A model generated the notes under the pieces. That model searched no databases. It was not told where the DNA came from and was given only the letters and a program-made list of their open reading frames with translations. The translations under genes were made by a program, and so were the position numbers. This document shows positions 33,803 through 42,196 of a DNA stretch of 64,000 nucleotides, piece after piece; position 1 is the first letter of the stretch, and the number at the start of each line of letters is the position of its first letter. Source of the stretch: Fusibacter sp. A1 (GTDB taxonomy: Bacteria > Bacillota > Clostridia > Peptostreptococcales > Acidaminobacteraceae); NCBI RefSeq assembly GCF_004125825.1, contig NZ_QQWI01000002.1, positions 186,001 to 250,000 of the forward strand, read 5' to 3'.

Positions 33803-34333
33803 ATGAAAATAATCATCATTGGAAGCCCGGGTAGCGGTAAGTCTACTCTTTCAAAAAAACTTAGTGAAGCACTTAATCTTCCACTGCTTCATCTGGATAG
33901 AATCTACCATATCGACAACCACAGGCAGATCACACGAGAAGCCTTGATGAATCAGGTTTATGACTTTGATCACAAGAATGAGTCTTGGATCATTGATGGA
34001 AATTTCATATCGACTGCAGAAAAAAGAATTGAGCTCTCTGATACCATCATCTACATGAAACTACCGACGGACATTTGTTTAGAGAACATACATAAGAGGG
34101 CTATAGAGTACAAAGACAAACCTAGGTCCGATATGGCACCAGGATTTAAAGATGGTCCTATGGATGATGAGTTTGTAAGCTTTGTAAAAAACTTTAGCAA
34201 AGATACCAGCCCCCTGATTGATGAGCTATTAATCAAGTATGGTGATAAAAGAATAATCATTGTTGAAGAGATGGGTAAGGCTGATCAAGTCATCGAAGAA
34301 CTGATGAAGATCAAAGAGAGGGATGAATGTTAA
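33803..34333 (+). CDS. P-loop nucleoside/nucleotide kinase-like protein (adenylate-kinase-like, FlaR type)
   Basis: A 176-residue P-loop protein. It begins KIIIIGSPGSGKSTLSKKLSEAL (Walker A), has LLHLDRIYHID and SWIIDGNF typical of the so-called topology modulation/FlaR group of small kinases, and DTIIYMKLPTD as Walker B. It presumably phosphorylates a nucleotide or small molecule with ATP. AAAGGAAG precedes the ATG. Its 3' end overlaps the next acetyltransferase by 7 bases, so the three genes 33236-35103 form an operon. Confidence 0.85.
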   Translation: MKIIIIGSPGSGKSTLSKKLSEALNLPLLHLDRIYHIDNHRQITREALMNQVYDFDHKNESWIIDGNFISTAEKRIELSDTIIYMKLPTDICLENIHKRAIEYKDKPRSDMAPGFKDGPMDDEFVSFVKNFSKDTSPLIDELLIKYGDKRIIIVEEMGKADQVIEELMKIKERDEC

Positions 34334-35103
34334 GAGCGATAGATGAAACAAGAGCAAATGTTGCAAGGTTATTCGAGAGGGAGAACTCGACAATACTTAA
34401 GTCATATTTAGAGGGGCATATGGGCGAGGCATGGGTGGATCGTTTGGATAATCCAACAGCTGCCCAGGTCAGAGTGGATATTTTCACCTTTTATGCCGGT
34501 GATGTGAACTCGCCGTCCAGTCAGGAGATGATTCGGAATTTAGGCGAGCACAATCTGATTGTGACAAAGCAGGAGGATTGGAAACGCGAGATTGAGAAAA
34601 TCCACCTTGAAGCTGCTAAGTTTCCAAGGTATAGCTTTCATCAGGATCCAAGCGTTTTAGACCAGGAAAAGTTGCGCTGCTTTATCAAGGAGCTACCTAA
34701 AGAGTATGAGATAAGACCGATAGACAGGACGGTGCTTAATGATCCTCAACTTGAAAGGGTGATGATCCAAGTGATTCAGTGCTTTGATTCTGTAGACGAC
34801 TATCTGAAGAGAGGTTTTGGCTACTGCATCTACAAAGGCGATGTGCTCGTAAGTGCCGCGCTGCCATTTAGTATTTACAACAAAGGTGTTGAAATAGATA
34901 TAGCGACCCATGAGGATTATAGGGGCAAAGGTCTAGCAACGGTCACAGCGGCCGTGATGATGCTCGAATGCCTTAAGCGAGGATTATACCCTAACTGGGA
35001 TGCTGCAAATGAAACGTCCTACAAACTTGCTCTAAAACTTAGATATGAGTTTGATGAGGCATATGATACTTACTATGTGAATGTTGGTTCTGATAATGAG
35101 TAG
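34327..35103 (+). CDS. GNAT acetyltransferase of the PF12746-like group
   Basis: A 258-residue protein. An N-terminal helical domain (about 1-125) precedes a GNAT fold whose acetyl-CoA motif is DIATHEDYRGKGLATVTAAVMMLE, followed by PNWDAANETSYKLALKLRYE. This architecture is common in Clostridia and Bacilli and is annotated GNAT_acetyltran; the substrate is unknown. Start overlaps the upstream kinase-like gene by 7 bases, and GAGAGGGATG provides the binding site. A strong terminator follows. Confidence 0.88.
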   Translation: MLRAIDETRANVARLFERENSTILKSYLEGHMGEAWVDRLDNPTAAQVRVDIFTFYAGDVNSPSSQEMIRNLGEHNLIVTKQEDWKREIEKIHLEAAKFPRYSFHQDPSVLDQEKLRCFIKELPKEYEIRPIDRTVLNDPQLERVMIQVIQCFDSVDDYLKRGFGYCIYKGDVLVSAALPFSIYNKGVEIDIATHEDYRGKGLATVTAAVMMLECLKRGLYPNWDAANETSYKLALKLRYEFDEAYDTYYVNVGSDNE

Positions 35104-35116
35104 CGAGAAGTAGTTT

Positions 35117-35175
35117 TAAATTCTCGGTGTGGTTTAAGAGACTGTTTTCTTGAAAACCACACGGAGAATTTTTTA
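35117..35175 (+). terminator. Terminator of the acetyltransferase operon
   Basis: AAATTCTC.GGTGTGGTTT pairs with AAAACCACAC.GGAGAATT around a 17-base loop, followed by six T. Its 3' arm recurs at 50144-50182. Confidence 0.85.
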
Positions 35176-35190
35176 TTGCAAGGCTTTACT
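35150..35190 (+). repeat. Repeat B, copy 1 (terminator 3' arm and flank)
   Basis: TTGAAAACCACACGGAGA, six T, then TTGCAAG.CTTTAC. Matches 50144-50182 at about 37 of 40 positions, including bases past the T run that a terminator would not constrain. Confidence 0.65.
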
Positions 35191-35224
35191 GGATTAGCCT
35201 GGTCTGCATGAATCAAAGGTCACT

Positions 35225-35276
35225 TAAGAGGGCTACCACGAGGGTAGCGACTACGCGGGATTATAGTTTTGGGGAG
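35225..35276 (+). repeat. Intergenic repeat A, copy 2
   Basis: Second copy of the element at 33173-33227. Here GGCTACC and GGGTAGC form a 7-bp hairpin with an ACGA loop, so it may act as an RNA structure in the leader of the DUF362 gene. Confidence 0.5.
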
Positions 35277-35351
35277 TAATGAGTGGGATTTGTGGGTAAT
35301 AGATTTGTAGACTTAATTGAGTAACTAATCTTTGTACAGATGAGGTGTCCT

Positions 35352-36506
35352 ATGAGTGATGTGTATGTTAGTGATTGTGAATCTTATGATGTTTTGCTTA
35401 TGAAGCGTGTGATTCAAGATACGGTGGATGAACTTGGCGGATGGGACAAGTATGTCAGAAGCGGTCAGAGGGTTTTACTGAAAATCAATCTGATTGGACC
35501 GAAGAAACCTGAACACGCTGCGACTACTAATCCTGAATTTGTGCGTGCAGTTGGGCAGTTGCTAAAGGAGCATGGTGCTGATGTTTATGTCGGCGACAGT
35601 TCGGGTGGAGCGATTGCCGGAATGGCACCTACCAAGAAAGCCTTTGTGACTTCTGGTATTCAGAAGATTGCTGATGAAGAGGGATTCACGATTCTTAACT
35701 TTGATGAATTGGGACCGGTTCTTATTGAGGACAAAACGAATTATACGAATGACTTATACATCACAAAGGCTTTTAGTGAAGTGGATGTGGTTATCAATTT
35801 ACCCAAAATGAAAACGCATTCGATGGGGATCTATACCGGTGCTGTGAAGAACCTTTTTGGTGCAGTCGCAGGGTTAAGAAAAGCAAAATACCACAAAGAG
35901 AGTCCAGATCCTCTTCAGTTTGGCGAAGTCCTTGCGGATATTCATATGGCGATCGACAACATGCCGCTACATCTCATGGACGGGATCGTAGCGATGCAGG
36001 GTGAAGGACCCACAGCAGGTGATCCATATGCTGCTGGTAAGATACTGATCAGTGAGGACCCCTTAGCACTTGATAGGGTGTGTATTGAAATGATGGGTAT
36101 TGAAGCAGAACGTGTAAGTATTTTAAAAGCGAGTATCAAGAGAGGCATTGGAACTTTTGATAAGAGCAAGATCAATGTGCATGGTAACGCCGATAGATTG
36201 GAGGGATTTACACTGCCAAGAAGATACTCTCAGAGCAAAGTCGTCGATTATTCAAAAGTGAAAGGTGTGATCGATTTTTTCAAGGCTGTGCCTGTGGTCA
36301 ACCGTAAAAAGTGCGTCAACTGCAATTCCTGTGTCGACGGGTGCCCAGTTAAGGCGATTGACAGGGATACCAAGTTCATTAACTATGATTTGTGCATAGA
36401 CTGCCTTTGCTGTCATGAGCTTTGTATGATTGAAGCGATCGACCTAAAATCGGATAAGAAGCTTGTGAATGTGGTTCGGGCGGTATCCAATATGTTCTAC
36501 AAGTGA
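35352..36506 (+). CDS. DUF362 protein with two 4Fe-4S clusters
   Basis: A 384-residue protein. The N-terminal 300 residues are the DUF362 domain (LLKINLIGPKKPEHAATTNPEFVRA, GDSSGGAIAGMAP, PKMKTHSMGIYTGAVKNLFG). The C-terminal part is a bacterial ferredoxin with CVNCNSCVDGCP and CIDCLCCHELC, each providing four cysteines for a cubane cluster. The family is widespread in anaerobes; electron transfer is likely but its partner is unknown. The ATG at 35352 is preferred to 35340 because GAGGTG lies 5-10 bases upstream of it. Monocistronic, with a terminator downstream. Confidence 0.92.
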   Translation: MSDVYVSDCESYDVLLMKRVIQDTVDELGGWDKYVRSGQRVLLKINLIGPKKPEHAATTNPEFVRAVGQLLKEHGADVYVGDSSGGAIAGMAPTKKAFVTSGIQKIADEEGFTILNFDELGPVLIEDKTNYTNDLYITKAFSEVDVVINLPKMKTHSMGIYTGAVKNLFGAVAGLRKAKYHKESPDPLQFGEVLADIHMAIDNMPLHLMDGIVAMQGEGPTAGDPYAAGKILISEDPLALDRVCIEMMGIEAERVSILKASIKRGIGTFDKSKINVHGNADRLEGFTLPRRYSQSKVVDYSKVKGVIDFFKAVPVVNRKKCVNCNSCVDGCPVKAIDRDTKFINYDLCIDCLCCHELCMIEAIDLKSDKKLVNVVRAVSNMFYK

Positions 36507-36571
36507 GCTTCAAATCGTTATGGATATCTAGTAAGCGTGTAAGAAGTAAAAATGACCGGCAGTACAAATTT

Positions 36572-36596
36572 GACCATTTTATATGGTCTTTTTTTG
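36572..36596 (+). terminator. Terminator after the DUF362 gene
   Basis: GACCAT and ATGGTC enclose a TTTTA loop, followed by seven T. Confidence 0.7.
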
Positions 36597-36648
36597 TGTT
36601 AGCATTAACTTACCAATTGGAATTGAAGTCCTTTGAAGGGTGGTAAAT

Positions 36649-37272
36649 ATGTATTCAGAATTGTTGATGAGTCGATTGTTAGCATGCGAGTGCTGTGAGT
36701 TAAAAGAAAAAGCGCGAACGACTAAACATGCAATATTAGTTGCAGCGCTTGAGCTTTTCATGGTTAGTGGTTTTATGAAAACTCCTGTCAGAGAAATCTG
36801 CGAAAAAGCGGGTGTGGCCAAAGGGACTTTCTATCTCTATTTTGAAACGAAAGAACATGTGTTATCAACATTGTTTAGCCTACTGAATTTGGAGTTCGAT
36901 GGCTTAATCGCTTTGTTGGATGTTACAGATCCATCACTGGATCAACTAGACCTGATCATAGATAAATCAGTGATACTGATGGAAAAAGAACAGAAACTGC
37001 TGAAGTTCATGCATAGTCCTGAAGTACTCGTATTTGTCGGTGAAGATGCACCGAATGAGCTGTTTTCATCGATGGAAGATGCAGTCCAACTTTGGTTGGA
37101 TGCTGCTATTTCAGTGGGTGTGGTTTCTAGCAACATTACGATGTTATCTATGGAGCTGGTGTTCAACATCATACATGATTCTTTGGAGAAGGCGATGATC
37201 TATCATTATCCTTCCACGATACCCGTAGTTGCAACGGAGCTCAAAAAACTAATAAGAAGCATGCTGACCTGA
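36649..37272 (+). CDS. TetR-family transcriptional regulator
   Basis: A 207-residue repressor. The helix-turn-helix reads TKHAILVAALELFMVSGFMKTPVREICEKAGVAKGTFYLYFETKEHVLSTLF in its usual order (residues about 25-75, shown in part), and the remainder is an all-helical ligand domain. An unusual N-terminal CECCELKE cysteine cluster precedes it. A GTG at 36640 is in frame, but AAGGGTGG is well placed for the ATG at 36649. The RND exporter gene begins 17 bases downstream, so it most likely represses that operon and is relieved by an exported compound. Confidence 0.9.
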   Translation: MYSELLMSRLLACECCELKEKARTTKHAILVAALELFMVSGFMKTPVREICEKAGVAKGTFYLYFETKEHVLSTLFSLLNLEFDGLIALLDVTDPSLDQLDLIIDKSVILMEKEQKLLKFMHSPEVLVFVGEDAPNELFSSMEDAVQLWLDAAISVGVVSSNITMLSMELVFNIIHDSLEKAMIYHYPSTIPVVATELKKLIRSMLT

Positions 37273-37289
37273 CCAGAAAGAAGAGGGTT

Positions 37290-39308
37290 ATGGGAAGAAT
37301 AGCGGTCAAGTACGGCAAATGGATATTGGTAGCTAGCGTGATCCTATTGGTGATCAGTATCCTACTAAGCAGTCGGTTGCAGATGGTTACAAATTTTACG
37401 AATCTAATGCCGAGTGAAAACTTGGTGCTCAAGGCTCAATTGGACTTTGAGAATACCTTTGGTTTAGGTGAAAGGGTCTATGTTGTTTTTGAAGGTTCCA
37501 AAGAGGAACGTCACACCGCGATTGACGCGATAAAAGAGAGATTTGATCTTACTACCAAGGTGGTAGACTATTATGCGGGTAATGAAACTACTGATGGAGT
37601 GTTGGCCTATCTGGATTCTGCTAATGGCACGACTACGATGGTCATTGTAGAACCTAACATTGATACGAATGAGTTTGCAAAGTCACGAAAGGATTTTTTC
37701 GACTATCTACAAAGTACTATTTCGGAGCTGGAATCCGGTCAAGATTCAGGGGCGCTTCAGATCGGTTTTACCGGCGGAAACTTTGTACAGGATGATGAAG
37801 CCGATCGTGTGATGGAAGAAGGTATCTTCGGAACCTTGTTTTTAACGCTCGCAGCCATCATCGGCTGTGTAGTCATCGCCTTTAAGAAAGTGAAGTTACC
37901 ACTTGCCCTAGGTTACCCGCTATTCTTTGGGGTTGCGTTGACTGCTGCAGTAGGTTATCTGATCTTTAGCGAGTTCAATCTATTTTCTGTGTTCTTTGCA
38001 GTGGTCCTGTTTGGACTTGGTATCGACTTCGGGGTACATTTGTTAGCCAGGTATTTCGAAGAGATAAAGCTTGGAAAGTCGATTGAAGAATCAATCACTA
38101 CAGCGATTAAGACAACAGGAGCCAGTATTGTAATTGGAGCCTTAACAACAGCTGGAGCATTCTATTCATTCACCTTTACAGAGTTTAAAGGCTTTCAGCA
38201 AATGGGGACGCTTGCCGGTACAGGAATTCTTATTCTGGCGATGTCCATGTTGATCTTGGTTCCGTGTATGATACCGATACTGCACAAAAGCAAGCTGTCG
38301 GAAGCTACTTCAAAACAAGTCAACGACTTGCCACAGTACAGTTTAAAAGTTGTCGCTGTTGTAACGGTTATCCTTATCCTTGTTGGCGTTTGGGGAACCG
38401 GTTCACAAAAATATACCTTCAATATGCAAGAGATTTACCCAAAAGAAATGTCATCGACAAGGTGGCAGGCAAAGCTTGAAAAAGCATATGATACGAGACT
38501 TACGGATTTGACAGTCAAAGTCAAAGGGGAATCGGTTGTACATGAGCTGGTTGAGGTACTTGAAAATAGAAGTGATATTGAAGAAGTCGTAAGTGTGTTT
38601 ACTTTTCTGCCAGAAGGAATGACGCTAGAACAGGCACTGCCTTATCTGCCTGCTGTTCTCAAAGACCAGTACATCGCCAATGATGTGTACAGGATTGATA
38701 TAAAGAGCACTGGAGACATTTGGGATAGAGCATATTATAATGAGTTGAACCAAGTGGTAGCATCGATAACCGGTGAGCAAATTGTTGGATTTTCCGCAAT
38801 CATGATTGCTTTGGGTGAGGTCGTTATTAAGGATGTAGTATCTGTAAGCCTCTTATGCTTGGCGGTCATCGTTGTTTTACTGGTGTTGCTTTTTAGAAAA
38901 CCAAAGTATGTCGTCTTAGCCTTTGCGCCAATGCTACTTTCGACAGTAACTACATTTGGTCTAATGCACTTTTTGAGTATCCCGCTGAATATAATCAGCA
39001 TCGTTGCTTTTCCAATGATTATTGGAATCTCGATTGACAGTAGCGTTCATTTGGTTCACCGACTGACTCATGAACCAAGCGGCATATCTGAAACACTTAA
39101 GGCTATTTCACTAACCGGGATAACAACCATATTGGGATTTGGCGCCTTAGCGACAATCAATCACAGGGGATTGTCAAGCTTAGGGGCGACAGTCGCTCTT
39201 GGGATGTTAATTTCACTTTTGGTCAACATCTCTGTTTTCGGGATCTTAGGAGTGAGATCGAATGCTGTAGAAAGTAAGGATACAAGCGGCAGCGGTGCTG
39301 TAGCGTAA
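37290..39308 (+). CDS. RND-superfamily (MmpL/HpnN-like) exporter with sterol-sensing-type helices
   Basis: A 672-residue membrane protein with the twofold RND layout: helix 1 (13-33), an external domain (about 35-175), five helices (about 178-335), then a second half with the same plan (helix about 350, external domain, helices about 510-660). The helices carry FGLGIDFGVHLLARYFEEI and MIIGISIDSSVHLVHR, proton-relay segments of this family. Such proteins export lipids or hydrophobic compounds by proton motive force. It lacks a periplasmic adaptor, as expected for a Gram-positive cell. Controlled by the TetR gene upstream. Confidence 0.9.
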   Translation: MGRIAVKYGKWILVASVILLVISILLSSRLQMVTNFTNLMPSENLVLKAQLDFENTFGLGERVYVVFEGSKEERHTAIDAIKERFDLTTKVVDYYAGNETTDGVLAYLDSANGTTTMVIVEPNIDTNEFAKSRKDFFDYLQSTISELESGQDSGALQIGFTGGNFVQDDEADRVMEEGIFGTLFLTLAAIIGCVVIAFKKVKLPLALGYPLFFGVALTAAVGYLIFSEFNLFSVFFAVVLFGLGIDFGVHLLARYFEEIKLGKSIEESITTAIKTTGASIVIGALTTAGAFYSFTFTEFKGFQQMGTLAGTGILILAMSMLILVPCMIPILHKSKLSEATSKQVNDLPQYSLKVVAVVTVILILVGVWGTGSQKYTFNMQEIYPKEMSSTRWQAKLEKAYDTRLTDLTVKVKGESVVHELVEVLENRSDIEEVVSVFTFLPEGMTLEQALPYLPAVLKDQYIANDVYRIDIKSTGDIWDRAYYNELNQVVASITGEQIVGFSAIMIALGEVVIKDVVSVSLLCLAVIVVLLVLLFRKPKYVVLAFAPMLLSTVTTFGLMHFLSIPLNIISIVAFPMIIGISIDSSVHLVHRLTHEPSGISETLKAISLTGITTILGFGALATINHRGLSSLGATVALGMLISLLVNISVFGILGVRSNAVESKDTSGSGAVA

Positions 39309-39343
39309 AGTATGATAAATATGTTCTTTAACAGTAAAAAAAC

Positions 39344-39386
39344 GCCTGTAACGAAGTGAAGAATCACTTTGCTACAGGCCTTTTCT
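39344..39386. terminator. Bidirectional terminator between RND and AraC genes
   Basis: GCCTGTAACGAAGTGA pairs with TCACTTTGCTACAGGC around AGAA-type loop, with A and T runs on the flanks. Confidence 0.88.
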
Positions 39387-40347
39387 ATAAGCAGTCTACA
39401 GGGATATAGATATTCATGACGGTCTTTTCACCTTCAAGAACTTCTTCAAGACAATGCGCCTTTTCTAGTCGCTTGCAGTCCTCTTCTGCAAAGTCGTGTG
39501 TTTCAAGCCAAGATACAAGCGCTCTGAATCCGCCTGGAATTCGTTCGAAGGGATCGACAAAGGGTTCTTCAATGGTGAGCGTCGCATAGCGGTAACCGGG
39601 GATATCCTTGACACAGATCTCACCGCCGCCATAAGTAAACGCATCGCCCTCAAGTTTATCCAGTTCTTTCTCATCTACTGCCAACCAGTATTCATAGCCT
39701 CTGAATTCTGTCATATCTGGACTTCCTTCGACAGGTACGTCGAATCCGAACTCTCGGTTTACATTCAAATGATACTCCTGTGCCAGTTTTTTCAGGCGGG
39801 TAATCACTTCTTCTTCGGGTTCGTTGCCGAATGCGGTTGTGCTGATGACCTTCATTCTATCAATTTTTTCATAGCGTACATCACTTAAATAACTTTTCAT
39901 CGCAAACACTCCTTTTGCTCTTATTAGAGCCTCAACTTTTTCATGCCCTGGTACCTGATAGGAGCATATCTTTTCTTCGTCTAGGGTGAGTTTTAAGTCG
40001 TAGACATTCAGTTTTCTACTGAGTGGCACATTGTTGTCCCTGTAATAGCTTGGTGATTCACCAAAGCTATTTTTTATCGCACGAGAAAACGAGCGTTCGC
40101 ATGAGTAACCCAGATCGAATGCGATATCTATGATTCGCATGCCTCTTTTGAGTTGGTTGATTCCATAGACAAGTTTTCGTTTTCTGGTGTATTCAATTAA
40201 AGACATGCCCGTATATAGGCTAAACATGCTATTCAGATAGTACTTTGAAAAACCGATATGATTTCCTATCGTTTCTAAGTTTAGTGGCTCTGTTATGTTC
40301 TCTTCAATATAGTCGACAGCTGTCTGTAAATAATCGCGCATATTCAT
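39385..40347 (-). CDS. AraC-family regulator with GyrI-like effector domain
   Basis: A 320-residue regulator. The N-terminal AraC DNA-binding domain (about 5-105) contains two helix-turn-helix motifs: IGNHIGFSKYYLNSMFSLYTG and IDIAFDLGYSCERSFSRAIK. The C-terminal half (about 130-315) is a GyrI/BmrR-like small-molecule-binding domain, with VKDIPGYRYATLTI and a terminal MNIYIPVD. Such regulators respond to drugs or metabolites. GAGGTG precedes the ATG. A 70-base stretch of this gene is repeated as a relic at 42075-42144. Confidence 0.92.
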   Translation of the reverse strand: MNMRDYLQTAVDYIEENITEPLNLETIGNHIGFSKYYLNSMFSLYTGMSLIEYTRKRKLVYGINQLKRGMRIIDIAFDLGYSCERSFSRAIKNSFGESPSYYRDNNVPLSRKLNVYDLKLTLDEEKICSYQVPGHEKVEALIRAKGVFAMKSYLSDVRYEKIDRMKVISTTAFGNEPEEEVITRLKKLAQEYHLNVNREFGFDVPVEGSPDMTEFRGYEYWLAVDEKELDKLEGDAFTYGGGEICVKDIPGYRYATLTIEEPFVDPFERIPGGFRALVSWLETHDFAEEDCKRLEKAHCLEEVLEGEKTVMNIYIPVDCL

Positions 40348-40475
40348 TTAACACCTCTTTAGTGGATTAATCCTTAATCTAATCATACTCCATTATACAT
40401 TATCTTACAGGACATTTTGAGCGGTTTTGATTTTTTTTTATGATGCGTAGGTGGCGAGAATTAATTTGAAAGTAA

Positions 40476-40515
40476 AAACAGTCCATTGCACTTATAAATG
40501 CAATGGACTGTTTCT
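40476..40515. terminator. Terminator downstream of the second AraC gene
   Basis: AAACAGTCCATTGCA pairs with TGCAATGGACTGTTT around an 8-base loop; a perfect 15-bp stem overlapping the stop codon of the minus-strand gene. Symmetric A and T flanks. Confidence 0.88.
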
Positions 40516-41389
40516 ATTTCACTGAAATGTAATAATCGATGGTTTGCTTGTCCCTATTGATGACCTCGAAGTCAGATTCCTCAGTAAGCTCAAACCCTGA
40601 ATTAGGAAGCCAAATACCGTCGATATAGTCATAGACACTACTCTCGAGTTTCATGCCGTTTAGCGTGTTTTCTGCAACATCATAATGGAAGACCGCATAT
40701 TTTGCTTGTGGAAGCACCTTTTTAACCATGCCGGCAGGCACTTCTGAAGTTTCTGTAGGAACCTCGACACAGTAGTAGTAGGTGTAAGTCAACTCATCGT
40801 CGTCTTTATCCATATCTTCGACCAAGTAGTCGTATGCGGCGTAGTAGAACTCCTTATTGATGCGATGTGTGATAGCGCTGCTTTTTGTGAGCATTTCGTC
40901 TCTAGTTGCCTTTAACTGTTCAAACTTCTGTTGTTCTGGTCCAGTGATGTGTTTTTTAATTCCGACCAATGTGATGCTGTCTTTACAAATGATTTGTGGT
41001 TTCATTGTTTCATCTCCTTTAGTTTGTTTGGAAAGTAGATGAACTTTTTCGAATAGGATTGGCTCGATCAAGGCTTTTCTCATTCTACGTGGAGGAGCGC
41101 CGTAGGCGGCTTTAAAAGTTCTTGTGAACACTTCGTGGGATTCATAACCGTTCTCGAATGCGATCTCAGTGACACTTTTATCAGTGGTCACTAAATCGTA
41201 AAGAGCGTTACTCATGCGTCTCTTTCTGACATAATCCATGACGGTGTAACCGACCATGGCACCGAATATACGGTAGACATGCGGCACGGAATATCCGGTG
41301 ACGCTTGCAATGTCCTTCAGTTCTACCGTTTCCTTTAAATGCGCCTCGATGTAATCAATGGCTAATTGCATGCTTTCGTAATAGCTCAA
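40514..41389 (-). CDS. AraC-family regulator with GyrI-like effector domain, second copy
   Basis: A 291-residue paralogue of the preceding regulator. AraC domain residues about 5-105: VTGYSVPHVYRIFGAMVG and VTEIAFENGYESHEVFTRTFK. GyrI-like domain about 130-291, with YYYCVEVPTETSEVP and a terminal TIDYYISVK. It starts with TTG; AGGAGG lies 5-6 bases upstream and supports this. It has its own terminator, so the two regulators are separate transcripts in tandem. Target and ligand unknown. Confidence 0.92.
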   Translation of the reverse strand: MSYYESMQLAIDYIEAHLKETVELKDIASVTGYSVPHVYRIFGAMVGYTVMDYVRKRRMSNALYDLVTTDKSVTEIAFENGYESHEVFTRTFKAAYGAPPRRMRKALIEPILFEKVHLLSKQTKGDETMKPQIICKDSITLVGIKKHITGPEQQKFEQLKATRDEMLTKSSAITHRINKEFYYAAYDYLVEDMDKDDDELTYTYYYCVEVPTETSEVPAGMVKKVLPQAKYAVFHYDVAENTLNGMKLESSVYDYIDGIWLPNSGFELTEESDFEVINRDKQTIDYYISVK

Positions 41390-41476
41390 ACTGACCTCCT
41401 ATCTACTTTCTGATTAAATCATACATGAGATGTGGGGAGTATACTTGACGATTCTTATCAACCTACAAAAGCAATT

Positions 41477-41516
41477 AAAATAGCAGTATGACCTTATCGG
41501 TAATACCGCTATTTTA
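41477..41516 (-). terminator. Terminator of the DUF1761-like gene
   Basis: AAAATAGC.GTAT pairs with ATA.CGCTATTTT around a long loop; A-rich on the side that is the 3' end for the minus-strand gene. Confidence 0.55.
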
Positions 41517-41537
41517 TCACGTGAATTCTATAAAATG

Positions 41538-41951
41538 CTAGCTGATCAAAATATAGAGGCTAGTCAGTAGACCGTAGACCACTAGATCGTAGCCATGATT
41601 GATTATCCCTAGCTTTAGCGTTCGGTTCTCAAATCCCCAATTCTTTATGATTGTGGATAGATCCGTACCTAGCCAAAGAATTACTGTGAGCAGCAAACCG
41701 TCGACTACATTAGTTAAGTTCAAATTGACTACTAAAAAACCAATTGCATAACTAGTGATAAGAGCGCTAAGTGCTGTCAGACCATATACTTTCCCCATTT
41801 CGTTACTTGACTTGCTGATATCCTCTGCTGCAATGTTGGCCTCTTTCATCCAGGGCTTGGCAAATAAGAAGGATGAGTACCAAAGCGCTCCTAAGCCCAT
41901 ATTCACTAGCATGCCAAGAACCAATGCAAAAATATTTACCGAAAATGTCAT
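41538..41951 (-). CDS. DUF1761-like small membrane protein
   Basis: A 137-residue protein with four hydrophobic helices (about 5-25, 52-72, 78-98 and 115-136). The N-terminal MLVNMGLGALWYSSFLFAKPWMKE matches the DUF1761 pattern (ALWYSPLLFGKPWM). Function of this family is unknown. GAGGTG lies upstream of the ATG. It stands alone between the AraC genes and the broken phospholipase-like gene. Confidence 0.8.
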   Translation of the reverse strand: MTFSVNIFALVLGMLVNMGLGALWYSSFLFAKPWMKEANIAAEDISKSSNEMGKVYGLTALSALITSYAIGFLVVNLNLTNVVDGLLLTVILWLGTDLSTIIKNWGFENRTLKLGIINHGYDLVVYGLLTSLYILIS

Positions 41952-42074
41952 TACTGTTCACCTCAATCAATTGTATTATTAAAATGCGCCTTTTTCTTTC
42001 ATAGCTAACTTTTACCCAAGTATTGCTAATTTACCCCTTATGGCAGATTTATTATCGTAGCAGACCATATTTAT

Positions 42075-42144
42075 TTCATCGTCTAGGGTGGGTTTTAATT
42101 CGTAGACATTCAGTTTTCCACTGAGCGGCATAGTTTTGACCCTG
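42075..42144 (-). pseudogene. Relic fragment of an araC/gyrI-like regulator gene
   Basis: About 70 bases that match 39973-40042, inside the AraC regulator gene, at roughly 58-60 of 70 positions, in the same orientation. The fragment covers the linker between the DNA-binding and GyrI domains (NNVPLSRKLNVYDLKLTLDE region). No longer reading frame survives around it. It lies just before a TATACT promoter-like box and the phospholipase-like pseudogene. Confidence 0.7.
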
Positions 42145-42196
42145 AGATATGGTATACTATGCTAAAAAGAAAGCGTGTCAACAAAAGGAGCTTAAT

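Noticed and set aside
33173..35276. CRISPR-like repeats
   Set aside because: The two similar elements are 2 kb apart with genes between them, and no regular spacing exists anywhere in the window.
41477..41516. Similarity of ATAGC.GTAT..GGTAATACCG to bases 59730-59760
   Set aside because: Only short GGTATTACCGATA-like stretches match; this can arise by chance between AT-rich hairpins.
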